Shown here piece by piece: positions 35,479-43,707 of a stretch of 64,000 bases of DNA. The translations under genes and the position numbers were made by a program. The first letter of the stretch is position 1. Every line of letters starts with the position of its first letter. Below the pieces are notes generated by a model. That model did not search any database. It worked only from the letters and a program-made list of their open reading frames with translations, and was not told where the DNA came from. Source of the DNA: Porticoccus sp963925605 (lineage in GTDB: Bacteria > Pseudomonadota > Gammaproteobacteria > Pseudomonadales > Porticoccaceae); NCBI GenBank assembly GCA_963925605.1, contig CAWURY010000002.1, positions 7,954-71,953 on the forward strand, written 5' to 3'.

Positions 35479-36849
35479 TTATTTTCCCAAATCAACCTGG
35501 TTTTCTTTGGCGCTAAAACTAAAATCTGGGGTTGAGGTTGAGCGCAACTGGTCGTCGACAAAATCTTTACGAATAGCAGACCGTTTAAATCCAGACACCA
35601 CGTTACTCAACTCCAAAGACACGTCAGCAAGCTCATTCATAATCTCAGCGGTATTATTGGTACCGAAGAGCAGCTGGGATGATATATCCTGTATCACATC
35701 CATCGTTTTTGAAGCCTTAACAGTCAGTGCCCTCTGCGCTGTTAAGGTTATAGCTGCGTCATTAATCTGTTTAGCCAAACCCAATACGACCCTCTCTATG
35801 TCTTTCACGACATGGTTTGCCTCATCTGACACTTCTTTGCCCTTGGTTGTTGTGAGCAGAACTTTGCCCATAGAAATAATGGTTTCGTTGGTACCCGCAT
35901 GGACAATACGGATCAACGAAGTTATTTGTTTGGTGGCAACCCCAGAACGTTCTGCTAATCTTTGAACCTCCTCAGCGATTACGCCAAACCCTTTTCCTGC
36001 ATCTCCAGCCGTGGAAGCCTGAATAGCTGCATTAAGCCCAAAAATATGCGCTTGATCTGCCATATCATTGAGAGCTAAAACTAGGCTACCAATTTCCTTA
36101 AAGTTTTCACTCAACCGATTAACATGTTTGGAGGTTTCGTTGATTTGATCTTGTGTGCTGCCAATATCGAGAACAGTATTTTTAATAACTGTGGCCCCTT
36201 TTTTAGCAAGGGAAGATATTTTTTCTGTCTCAGCAACGGCGTCCCTTAGCTGAACAGACAGTCCGTCGATGGCCTTCTCTAATTCTTTAGTAACTTTAGT
36301 TACAGCAGCTATTTCATCTGATTGATGTTCGGATACCTCGGCCAACTGGGATGCAATTACTCGGGTCTCGTTGACTGTTGCTGACAAATTTTCTGATGAT
36401 CCCTGTATTTGATCACCAAGGGCGAACAGCCGCCCAATAGAGAAATGTATTGCTTCCGGAATAGTGCCATTAAAGCATTTAATTTCTTCAATCTCACCAC
36501 TCAAGCCAATGTCGTTCAGCGAGGATATTTGATCTAATAGCAAAAAAATAGCTTGCTGATTGTTGCTCTCTATGGCACGCCTTTGGCTTGATCTTCGGTA
36601 TATCTCTATGCTAATCAGCAGCAATAAGACAGCAGATAGCGCTCCCGCATAGAACACAGGATGAGAAAATTTTTGATACTCATCTAACAATAGAACAACG
36701 AAGTATAACTGTCTTAGTTCCTCCTGAATTAGCGGCAATGAAACAACTAACCATATTGTGTAGCCAGCAAATCCGAGTGCAGCCATCAGGGCTAATATCA
36801 TTACGAAAAGAGCTGGACTCTTATTTGATTGATGTAGTCTTCTGTTCAT
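35479..36849 (-). CDS. PilJ-like chemoreceptor with shortened sensor region
   Basis: A 456-residue methyl-accepting chemotaxis protein most like PilJ, the receptor of the twitching-motility Chp/Pil system. After two membrane helices (about residues 14-40 and 66-84) comes the PilJ-type region NNQQAIFLLLDQISSLND...GTIPEAIHFSIGRL, then a signalling domain with the tip segment EVQRLAERSG.ATKQITSLI and NLAAIQA-like GLNAAIQAS. The periplasmic part is only about 25 residues, against more than 250 in Pseudomonas PilJ. pilG, pilH, pilI and chpA are absent next to it, although gshB, their usual neighbour, is present. An ATG start is preferred over a TTG eight codons upstream. Confidence 0.8.
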   Translation of the reverse strand: MNRRLHQSNKSPALFVMILALMAALGFAGYTIWLVVSLPLIQEELRQLYFVVLLLDEYQKFSHPVFYAGALSAVLLLLISIEIYRRSSQRRAIESNNQQAIFLLLDQISSLNDIGLSGEIEEIKCFNGTIPEAIHFSIGRLFALGDQIQGSSENLSATVNETRVIASQLAEVSEHQSDEIAAVTKVTKELEKAIDGLSVQLRDAVAETEKISSLAKKGATVIKNTVLDIGSTQDQINETSKHVNRLSENFKEIGSLVLALNDMADQAHIFGLNAAIQASTAGDAGKGFGVIAEEVQRLAERSGVATKQITSLIRIVHAGTNETIISMGKVLLTTTKGKEVSDEANHVVKDIERVVLGLAKQINDAAITLTAQRALTVKASKTMDVIQDISSQLLFGTNNTAEIMNELADVSLELSNVVSGFKRSAIRKDFVDDQLRSTSTPDFSFSAKENQVDLGK

Positions 36850-37157
36850 GTTGATGCGTCTCCGAGAAAACAAAGCTTGCTTATTTTATCTTATTATTCT
36901 GCTTAGGGCTGTAATTCTGAGAATTAATCCACTCAGTAGTCTGATGAGTTTATTATGGCTGGGTGTCTAGTAGATAATTTTTTTAAAATTTCTCGCAAAG
37001 ATAAATCCGTTCACAGCATAAAGTCATTCAAAAAAATAAGATGCAAGCATAAGCGGCTCTACATGGTTTTAAAAAACAAGGAATGATTTATAGTAACAAG
37101 CATATTTCAAGCATTAAACAAACAACAAACATAGCCGACTATTTATAGGATGCATGC
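36850..37157. other. 308-base gap between pilJ-like gene and gshB
   Basis: This divergent, A+T-rich interval is where pilG-pilH-pilI would be expected from the Pseudomonas order. I found no recognisable gene fragment, hairpin or known site. It presumably holds the promoters of both flanking genes. Confidence 0.5.
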
Positions 37158-38102
37158 ATGACCAAAACTCTAGGCGTTGTAATGGACTCCATTGAATCAA
37201 TTAATCCACACAAAGATACCACGCTGCTATTACTTCTTGCCGCGCAAAATAGAGGCTGGAAGATTATGTATATGCAGCAACATGATCTATCTCTTGAGAA
37301 TGAAAATCCAGTTGCCAGAATGTCTCAGCTGCAAGTCAAAGATCACCAGACAAGGTGGTTTTCTCTAGGGAAGCCAAAACTTGCATCGCTATCAGACCTG
37401 AATGTCATTCTTATGCGCAAAGACCCTCCTTTTGATACTGAATACATCTATACAACTTACATACTTGAAGCAGCAGAGAATTTAGGTGTAATGGTTCTCA
37501 ACAAGCCTCGAAGCCTTAGGGACTGCAATGAAAAAATTTTTGCAGCTTCTTTTCCTCAGTGCGCGCCACCCCTCTTGGTTAGCAGAGATATCAGCCAAAT
37601 TAAAAATTTTTACAACAAGCATCTTGACATTGTCCTTAAGCCCCTTGATGGAATGGGGGGAGCATCTATCTTTAAGATTGGAAAAAATGATCTCAACCTA
37701 AACGTTATCATAGAAACACTGACCGATAATGGGCGGAAAACCATCATGGCACAAAAATTTATCCCAGAAATAAAATTAGGGGATAAGCGTATTTTGATGA
37801 TTGAAGGAGAGCCTGTTCCCTATTGCTTGGCAAGAATTCCACCGGAAGGAGATATTCGAGGCAATCTGGCGGTGGGCGGCAGAGGTTTTGTGCAGCTGCT
37901 AAGTGAGCACGATCTTTGGATCGCCAGCCAAGTAGGGCCAACATTAAAAGAAAAAGGCATCCTATTTGCCGGGCTAGATGTCATTGGTAGCTACTTAACG
38001 GAAATCAATATTACCAGCCCCACCTGTGCCAGAGAAATTGATCGCGAACAACGCACAAATATTGGGGCACAACTACTGGCCGCCATTGAAAAAAATCTAT
38101 AA
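37158..38102 (+). CDS. gshB: Glutathione synthetase
   Basis: A 314-residue ATP-grasp enzyme joining gamma-glutamylcysteine and glycine. It shows MDSIESINPHKDTTLLLLLAAQNRGW, MRKDPPFDTEYIYTTYILE, VLKPLDGMGGASIFKI, RILMIEGEPVPYCLARIPPEGDIRGNLAVGGRG, and FAGLDVIGSYLTEINITSPT. All conserved blocks are intact. It is followed by ruvX; yqgE (algH), commonly between them in gammaproteobacteria, is missing. Confidence 0.97.
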   Translation: MTKTLGVVMDSIESINPHKDTTLLLLLAAQNRGWKIMYMQQHDLSLENENPVARMSQLQVKDHQTRWFSLGKPKLASLSDLNVILMRKDPPFDTEYIYTTYILEAAENLGVMVLNKPRSLRDCNEKIFAASFPQCAPPLLVSRDISQIKNFYNKHLDIVLKPLDGMGGASIFKIGKNDLNLNVIIETLTDNGRKTIMAQKFIPEIKLGDKRILMIEGEPVPYCLARIPPEGDIRGNLAVGGRGFVQLLSEHDLWIASQVGPTLKEKGILFAGLDVIGSYLTEINITSPTCAREIDREQRTNIGAQLLAAIEKNL

Positions 38103-38188
38103 TTTTGATTTTATTCGGGCGGAGGCTAAGATACTACTAGGAATCAGAAATTTTCTGCCTCACCTAAAACTAGCATAGGAATAAAATC

Positions 38189-38647
38189 ATTACTAAAGAA
38201 AGCCTCACTGTCCTAGCTTTTGATTTTGGTGCGCGCCAAATTGGCGTTGCTGTTGGTCAAACCCCTATAGGGACGGCAAATACATTAACTGTATTACAAG
38301 CAAAAAATGGAGTGCCTGATTGGGGCAAAATCAAACTACTTCTAGATGAATGGAAACCAAATCAAGTAATTGTAGGGTTGCCCCTGAATATGGATGGAAG
38401 TGAGAGTGATTTTTGTATCAGAGCGCGTAAATTTGCTCGCAGAATACATGGTAAATTTGGAATGAAGGTAGAGATGGTCGATGAGCGCCTTTCTACGTTT
38501 GAAGCAAAGCATCAAAATCAACTTAAGCATGAAAAAAATAAAAAATATGGCCCAACAAACTATCGCAATAATCCCGTGGATGATCTTGCAGCTGTAATCA
38601 TCTTGCAAACTTGGCTATCAGAGCCAACCATAGCAATTTTACCGTAA
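38189..38647 (+). CDS. ruvX: Holliday junction resolvase-like protein RuvX (YqgF), non-AUG start
   Basis: An RNase H-fold protein implicated in pre-16S rRNA 5' processing. The conserved N-terminus LAFDFGARQIGVAVGQTPIGTANTL (catalytic Asp) lies upstream of the first ordinary start codon, a GTG at 38312. The frame is open from 38174 and contains no ATG, GTG or TTG before 38312. The best candidate is ATT at 38189, seven codons before the conserved core, with AGGA upstream at good spacing; this gives 152 residues. ATC at 38186 is the alternative. Other blocks are intact: VGLPLNMDGSESDF, VDERLSTFEA and VDDLAAVIIL. A start at 38312 would delete the active site. Confidence 0.85.
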   Translation: MTKESLTVLAFDFGARQIGVAVGQTPIGTANTLTVLQAKNGVPDWGKIKLLLDEWKPNQVIVGLPLNMDGSESDFCIRARKFARRIHGKFGMKVEMVDERLSTFEAKHQNQLKHEKNKKYGPTNYRNNPVDDLAAVIILQTWLSEPTIAILP

Positions 38648-38693
38648 TGCTATACTTGCCACTACAATAGATCTTTGATTTTTAGTCGACCTT

Positions 38694-39395
38694 ATGATTA
38701 ATATATCTGTCAATTTGAATAATATTCACTGCCGCATTCAGCAGGCCCTGGCAACTACAGGTCGCTGCACGAAAGATATTATCCTTGTCGTAGCTAGCAA
38801 AGGACAGTCTTCGGGGGCCATAAGAATTGCATATGCATTAGGACAAAAACACTTTGGAGAAAATTATTTACAAGAGGCCCTTAAAAAACAACGAGAGCTT
38901 TCCGACCTATCGGACATATGTTGGCACTTCATTGGCCCCCTACAGTCTAACAAAGCACGAAAAATAGCAGAAAATTTTGACTGGGTGCACACGATTGATA
39001 AAGCAAAAATCGCCGAAAAACTAAGCGCATCACGACAAGACAATCAGCTGCCGCTAAACGTCTGCATACAAGTAAACATTAGCGGGGAAGAGAGCAAATC
39101 GGGGCTATCAGTTCAAGAGTGCTTTAAACTTTCTACTACAGTTGCGGCCCTTCCTCGCTTAAATCTTAGAGGCTTAATGACAATACCTCAAAACAATGCA
39201 GCAGAGGCGGAACAAAAGAAACACTTCAAAGCTATGTCGAACCTGCTTGTGAGGGTCAGGGGTAGCTCCCCTCAGCTGGCAACACTAGATACACTTTCCA
39301 TGGGGATGTCATCTGACCTTGAGGCGGCTCTCCAAGAAGGGGCAACAATTATTAGGGTGGGCTCAGCCATTTTTGGCCCTAGAAGATCATCATAA
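38694..39395 (+). CDS. yggS: YggS family PLP homeostasis protein
   Basis: A 233-residue fold-type III PLP-binding protein (PLPHP/PROSC family) that buffers pyridoxal phosphate. The PLP lysine is in LVVASKGQSS (usual form AVSKT). Other blocks are HFGENYLQEA, WHFIGPLQSNKAR, VNISGEESKSGL, LRGLMTIP and LSMGMSSDLEAAL...IIRVGSAIFG. yggS-proC-yggT is a widely conserved trio. In Pseudomonas pilT and pilU lie next to yggS; here ruvX takes that place. Confidence 0.95.
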   Translation: MINISVNLNNIHCRIQQALATTGRCTKDIILVVASKGQSSGAIRIAYALGQKHFGENYLQEALKKQRELSDLSDICWHFIGPLQSNKARKIAENFDWVHTIDKAKIAEKLSASRQDNQLPLNVCIQVNISGEESKSGLSVQECFKLSTTVAALPRLNLRGLMTIPQNNAAEAEQKKHFKAMSNLLVRVRGSSPQLATLDTLSMGMSSDLEAALQEGATIIRVGSAIFGPRRSS

Positions 39396-39432
39396 CAACC
39401 CACAACGGATTTTAATTACCAAGGAGGCACTT

Positions 39433-40248
39433 GTGAGCAGGCCAAAAATAGCATTTATAGGTGGTGGCAACATGGCAACTAGCTTAATAAGTGGAATTTT
39501 AGACGAAGGGTACCCCTCAAGTCATATTACTGTTAGCGGGCCCACGGAAGAGAAGCTTTTTCGCCTAAACCAAAAATTTGGAATTAACACTACGACAGAT
39601 AATTCTATCGCCGCTGCCGGCGCAGAAATAATACTGCTTTCAGTCAAACCTAAAATGGTAAAACCAGTCTCTTTGGAACTATCTGCCTTTTTAAAGCATC
39701 GACCACTCGTAATTTCGGTTGCTGCAGGTATCCCCCTGCTTTCCTTGCAAAAATGGCTAGGGACAGGTGTTCCTGTTATTAGGTGCATGCCCAACACCCC
39801 AGCGCTTGTTCAAACTGGTGCAACGGGATTATTTGCTGACACGGATGTTAGCTCTGAGCAGTGCGCCTTAGCCACTGAAATTTTCAATGCTGTTGGGGTC
39901 TGCTGTTGGCTCGAAAAAGAGGAGGACCTTGATGTGGTTACGGCGGTTTCTGGAAGTGCCCCCGCCTATTTCTTTCTTTTTATGGAGGCTATGGAGAAAA
40001 CTGCCATAGAGCTCGGCCTAAGCCAAGAGGTTGCTCGAAAATTAATCTTGCAAACTGCATTAGGGGCGGCAAAAATGGCTATTGAGAATGGCGCAGAGCC
40101 AGCAGAATTACGTCGACGTGTTACTTCCCCGGCTGGCACTACTGAAGCTGCTATTAACACATTCCTTGAAGGGGATATTTTAGGGTTATTCGACAAAGCA
40201 ATGGCTAGCTGCGTTAGACGAGCAAAAGAGCTGGCACAAGAAGCATGA
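39433..40248 (+). CDS. proC: Pyrroline-5-carboxylate reductase
   Basis: A 271-residue NAD(P)H-dependent enzyme for the last step of proline synthesis. The Rossmann motif is IAFIGGGNMATSLISGIL. Also present are LSVKPKMVKP, PVIRCMPNTPALVQTGATGL, VTAVSGSAPAYFFLFMEAM and RRRVTSPAGTTEAAINTF. The start is GTG, fixed by a strong AAGGAGG five bases upstream. A longer frame overlapping the yggS end is not the gene. Confidence 0.96.
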   Translation: MSRPKIAFIGGGNMATSLISGILDEGYPSSHITVSGPTEEKLFRLNQKFGINTTTDNSIAAAGAEIILLSVKPKMVKPVSLELSAFLKHRPLVISVAAGIPLLSLQKWLGTGVPVIRCMPNTPALVQTGATGLFADTDVSSEQCALATEIFNAVGVCCWLEKEEDLDVVTAVSGSAPAYFFLFMEAMEKTAIELGLSQEVARKLILQTALGAAKMAIENGAEPAELRRRVTSPAGTTEAAINTFLEGDILGLFDKAMASCVRRAKELAQEA

Positions 40249-40303
40249 GGCTAGCCCGCTAATCGCTAAAAATTTATTAACACAACTAACGGACAAGCAG
40301 GCC

Positions 40304-40891
40304 ATGACTACACTTACTCCACTCGCAACACATTTAGTGCAAACCCTAGGGAGCGTTTATTTAACTTTAGTGATATTGCGTTTCTTGCTGCAGTTAGTTA
40401 AAGCAGATTTTTATAACCCTATTTCTATGTTTATCGTTAAAGCCACCCGACTACCAAGTGGTGCTATACGTGTTTTTTTGCCACCGTTTCGCTCATGTGA
40501 CCCTGCCAGTCTAGTGCTGGCTTTACTGGTTCAATGGCTAATCATACAGCTAACATATACAATTAATGGTGCAGGCATGGTTAATATCTTTATGGCTCTT
40601 GCTTGGGGTCTAGTGGGTACGCTGTCTGTATTTCTAAATATTTATCTCTATGGGTTGTTGGCCACGATTGTTATCAGCTGGGTAGCTCCACAGAGCCAGC
40701 ATCCGGCTATAGTGCTGATGCAGCAAATCATTTCCCCGGTAATGGAGCCATTTAGGCGCATTCTTCCATCTTTTGGAGCTATAGACTTGTCGCCGATGCT
40801 TTTATTTTTGGTCCTTAATATGCTGGAGTTTTTTCTTCATGGGATAGCCAGTTTCCTCCTGCTCCCAACGCGCATAGTTGCCGGCATATAG
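40304..40891 (+). CDS. yggT: YggT family membrane protein
   Basis: A 195-residue inner-membrane protein with two YGGT repeats, each a pair of hydrophobic helices. The first is LGSVYLTLVILRFLLQLVKADFYNPISMFIVKAT and the second is YGLLATIVISWVAPQSQHPAIVLMQQIISPVMEPFRRILP. The family is linked to osmotic or cell-envelope homeostasis, but the molecular role is unsettled. It ends seven bases from the convergent rph gene. Confidence 0.92.
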   Translation: MTTLTPLATHLVQTLGSVYLTLVILRFLLQLVKADFYNPISMFIVKATRLPSGAIRVFLPPFRSCDPASLVLALLVQWLIIQLTYTINGAGMVNIFMALAWGLVGTLSVFLNIYLYGLLATIVISWVAPQSQHPAIVLMQQIISPVMEPFRRILPSFGAIDLSPMLLFLVLNMLEFFLHGIASFLLLPTRIVAGI

Positions 40892-40898
40892 CCACTAA

Positions 40899-41621
40899 TT
40901 AGCTTTCAGATAGTGCGGCTTGCTGTAGCTCCAGTAACTCATTGATGCCGCTTTTGGCCAAAGCTAACATTTTGTCAAGCTGGTCTTGAGCAAAAGGAGC
41001 TCCTTCCGCGGTTCCCTGAATCTCAATAAATCCTCCATCGCTATTCATCACAATGTTCATGTCAGTTTCAGCCTTGGAGTCTTCGGCATAATCCAGGTCT
41101 AATACCGGCGTTCCGTTGTAAATACCCACCGATACAGAGGCAATCATTCCAATCAAAGGGCTTTCCTGAATCTTGCCTGTCTCTTTTAAATAACTAACAG
41201 CATCCATTAGCGCGACACAGGCGCCAGTGATCGAAGCTGTTCGTGTTCCGCCATCAGCCTGAATAACATCGCAGTCTATCTTAATGGTATTTTCGCCCAA
41301 AATTTTGAGATCAATAGCTGCTCTTAATGAGCGGCCAATCAATCTTTGAATTTCTTGGGTTCTTCCGGACTGCTTGCCTCGACTGGACTCTCTATCCATT
41401 CTTGAGTTTGTTGAACGAGGGAGCATGCCATACTCTGCTGTAATCCATCCCTGGCCTTTGCCTCGAAGGAAATATGGAACGGAATTCTCGACACTAGCCG
41501 TACAAATGACTTTAGTGTCGCCAAACTCAATCAGCACCGACCCTTCAGCGTGTTTAGTATAGTTACGAGTAATAGTTACATTGCGTAGTTGGTCTGTAGA
41601 GCGGCCACTAGGTCGAGACAT
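40899..41621 (-). CDS. rph: Ribonuclease PH
   Basis: A 240-residue phosphorolytic 3' exoribonuclease that trims tRNA precursors. Motifs are RPSGRSTDQLRNVTITRNYTKHAEGSVLIEFGDTKVICTA, GWITAEYGMLPRST, GRTQEIQRLIGRSLRA, KIDCDVIQADGGTRTASITGA and DLDYAEDS. The frame is complete to a normal C-terminus (unlike the frameshifted rph of E. coli K-12). It is divergent from yicC across a 107-base gap containing a long palindrome. Confidence 0.97.
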   Translation of the reverse strand: MSRPSGRSTDQLRNVTITRNYTKHAEGSVLIEFGDTKVICTASVENSVPYFLRGKGQGWITAEYGMLPRSTNSRMDRESSRGKQSGRTQEIQRLIGRSLRAAIDLKILGENTIKIDCDVIQADGGTRTASITGACVALMDAVSYLKETGKIQESPLIGMIASVSVGIYNGTPVLDLDYAEDSKAETDMNIVMNSDGGFIEIQGTAEGAPFAQDQLDKMLALAKSGINELLELQQAALSES

Positions 41622-41645
41622 ATTGATTGCTTCCTGAGAAAATGG

Positions 41646-41684
41646 GGTGTCATTTTAGCTGATTTCTTCAGCTTATGTGACACC
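41646..41684. promoter_or_regulatory. 39-bp double palindrome between rph and yicC
   Basis: Outer arms GGTGTCA (41646-41652) and TGACACC (41678-41684) and inner arms AGCTGA (41657-41662) and TCAGCT (41668-41673) share the same centre near 41665, separated by four-base bulges on each side. It sits 25 bases upstream of rph and 45 upstream of yicC. It could be a shared operator or a 5' UTR hairpin. Confidence 0.5.
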
Positions 41685-41728
41685 ATGTTAATATATGCGT
41701 CAATTTTTTATTTTTACGGACACTAAAG

Positions 41729-42592
41729 ATGACTAATAGTATGACTGCTTTTGCAAGCAAGTCTGTGCAATGCGAATGGGGAGCGGCTGTTTGGGAATTA
41801 CGCTCTGTTAACCACCGCTATCTAGACGCACATTTTCGTATACCCGAATCAGTCCGCGAGCTTGAGATGACATTACGAGAACTTTGCAAAAAACATCTTG
41901 AGAGGGGGAAGATAGATTGCGTGTTGCAAATAAACACCATTCAAACAGCTGGGAAAGTAACTATAAATCAATCAATAGCAGGAGAATGCATATCTGCATG
42001 CGAGGCCCTAGCAGCTAGAATAAGTGATGCTGCAAAAATTTCCCCTTTTGATATTCTGCGATGGCCGGGAGTAATTAAAGAAACAGAGGCGGACAATCGC
42101 GATCTAAATAAAATATTGGTGGCTCTTTTTGAAGAAACCCTAGTAGAGCTCAAAGGGAGCCGACAGAGAGAGGGGAGCAAGCTCCAGCTTCTGATTGAGC
42201 AGCGTCTTAGGGCTATTGCGGAGGAGGTTGGCAATGTTCGTCAACAAATTCCGCTTCTGCTAGAGGCGCGAAGAAAAAAAATTATAGACAAATTTCATGA
42301 GATATCGCTAAATCTTGACGGGGAACGTCTTGAGCAAGAACTAGTAATGCTTGCGCAAAAAGCTGATGTAGAGGAAGAGCTCGATAGACTAGATACCCAT
42401 TTAGTCGAGATAGATCATATTTTTAAACGCCAAGAGCCTATTGGAAGAAGGCTAGATTTTCTGATGCAGGAGCTGAACCGCGAGGCCAATACGCTTGGCT
42501 CAAAATCTATTGGAAGCGACACGACTCAATCTTCAATAGAACTAAAGGTACTGATAGAACAAATGCGAGAGCAGATTCAAAATATTGAATAG
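41729..42592 (+). CDS. yicC: YicC family endoribonuclease-type protein
   Basis: A 287-residue YicC protein, a family reported to act as an endoribonuclease in mRNA/sRNA turnover. It starts MTNSMTAFASKSV and shows WELRSVNHRYLDAHFRIPESVRELE near the N-terminus. The C-terminal DUF1732 part is EELDRLDTHLVEIDHIFK followed by GRRLDFLMQELNREANTLGSK. It stands between rph and gmk, the usual arrangement, and is 43 bases before gmk. Confidence 0.94.
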   Translation: MTNSMTAFASKSVQCEWGAAVWELRSVNHRYLDAHFRIPESVRELEMTLRELCKKHLERGKIDCVLQINTIQTAGKVTINQSIAGECISACEALAARISDAAKISPFDILRWPGVIKETEADNRDLNKILVALFEETLVELKGSRQREGSKLQLLIEQRLRAIAEEVGNVRQQIPLLLEARRKKIIDKFHEISLNLDGERLEQELVMLAQKADVEEELDRLDTHLVEIDHIFKRQEPIGRRLDFLMQELNREANTLGSKSIGSDTTQSSIELKVLIEQMREQIQNIE

Positions 42593-42635
42593 TCTAATTT
42601 ATTAAAAAATTTAAGAATGAAAGGAAATATATTCA

Positions 42636-43253
42636 ATGTCTAACAAAGGGACCCTCTATATAGTTTCTGCCCCCTCTGGGGCTGGAAAAACAAGCCTGGT
42701 AAGCGCTCTGTTAAAAAAAATGCCTAATTTGCATGCTTCCGTTTCTCATACAACTCGTGCAATGAGGCCAGGAGAAAAAGAAGGCGTAGACTATTATTTT
42801 GTCGATCAAGCAGCCTTTCTTGCTTTAATTGACGAACAAGCTTTTCTTGAGCACGCTCAGGTATTCAATCATTTTTATGGCACCTCTCAAAAGTGGGTAC
42901 AACAGGCCCTCTTGGGCGGAGCAGATGTTATTCTTGAGATTGACTGGCAAGGGGCTGCGCAGATTCGTCAGCTTCTGCCTGACTGCATCAGTATTTTCGT
43001 TGTACCTCCATCACTTAATACGCTTGAGGAGAGGCTAACAAGTCGTGGGCAGGATGCCTCGGTTGTCATAAAGCGCCGCTTATCAGCGGCCAAAGAAGAA
43101 ATTTCTCATTTCAAAGAAGCTGATTATTTAATTATTAATGATGGTTTTAGTGAAGCGCTCAATGATATTGGCTCTATTATTTTAAGCAAACGATTGAGAC
43201 TTCCGCGGCAAGAACAAAAATATGCCTCACTGCTCAAGGATTTGTTGTCCTGA
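42636..43253 (+). CDS. gmk: Guanylate kinase
   Basis: A 205-residue kinase phosphorylating GMP to GDP. The P-loop is VSAPSGAGKTSLV. The GMP-binding region is SVSHTTRAMRPGEKEGVDYYFV and FLEHAQVFNHFYGTS, with DVILEIDWQGAAQIR following. GAAAGGA precedes the start. The order gmk-rpoZ-spoT is conserved with E. coli and Pseudomonas and links GTP synthesis to the stringent response. Confidence 0.97.
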   Translation: MSNKGTLYIVSAPSGAGKTSLVSALLKKMPNLHASVSHTTRAMRPGEKEGVDYYFVDQAAFLALIDEQAFLEHAQVFNHFYGTSQKWVQQALLGGADVILEIDWQGAAQIRQLLPDCISIFVVPPSLNTLEERLTSRGQDASVVIKRRLSAAKEEISHFKEADYLIINDGFSEALNDIGSIILSKRLRLPRQEQKYASLLKDLLS

Positions 43254-43341
43254 AACCAGCAATTTTGTACACTAGGGGGCCCTGTATTTAATACAGAACT
43301 TCTTTGCTACCCAAGAAGCAACCAACCAAACGGAACAGCAC

Positions 43342-43686
43342 ATGGCCAGAATTACTGTAGAAGATTGCCTGAAGAACGTAGACAACCGCTTTGAGCTTGT
43401 TATGGTTAGCTCTAAACGTGCCCGTCAGTTAGCTCTAGGCTCTAAAAAACCTTTAGTTCCCTGGGAAAACGACAAGCCCACCGTAGTGGCTTTGCGGGAA
43501 ATTGAAGCGGGTCTCATAACAGCAGACATCCTAATAGAAAAAAAGAAGTCTGCTGATTTTACAATAGAAGCTGTAGGCACAGAAGAAGCAGAAATAATAA
43601 CTGCCGGCGAAGGTGTTTCTATAGCTGAAGCGGTGTCTTCACCAGAAAACACCTCTGCAGTTGTTACAACTACAACAGAAGAGTAG
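43342..43686 (+). CDS. rpoZ: RNA polymerase omega subunit
   Basis: The omega subunit assists RNA polymerase assembly and forms part of a (p)ppGpp site. The conserved core is MARITVEDCLKNVDNRFELVMVSSKRARQLALGSKKP followed by PTVVALREIEAGLI (residues 1-62). At 114 residues it is about 25 longer than usual. The extra tail is acidic and Ala/Thr/Val-rich, ending in a run of Thr and Glu. It starts 88 bases after gmk and ends 21 bases before spoT. Confidence 0.95.
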   Translation: MARITVEDCLKNVDNRFELVMVSSKRARQLALGSKKPLVPWENDKPTVVALREIEAGLITADILIEKKKSADFTIEAVGTEEAEIITAGEGVSIAEAVSSPENTSAVVTTTTEE

Positions 43687-43707
43687 CTTCATGCGGGGGA
43701 AGAAGTC

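Noticed and set aside
43282..43296. Perfect palindrome CTGTATTTAATACAG upstream of rpoZ, resembling a LexA box
   Set aside because: The spacing is CTG-N9-CAG, one base short of the LexA consensus CTG-N10-CAG, and gmk-rpoZ-spoT are not SOS genes.
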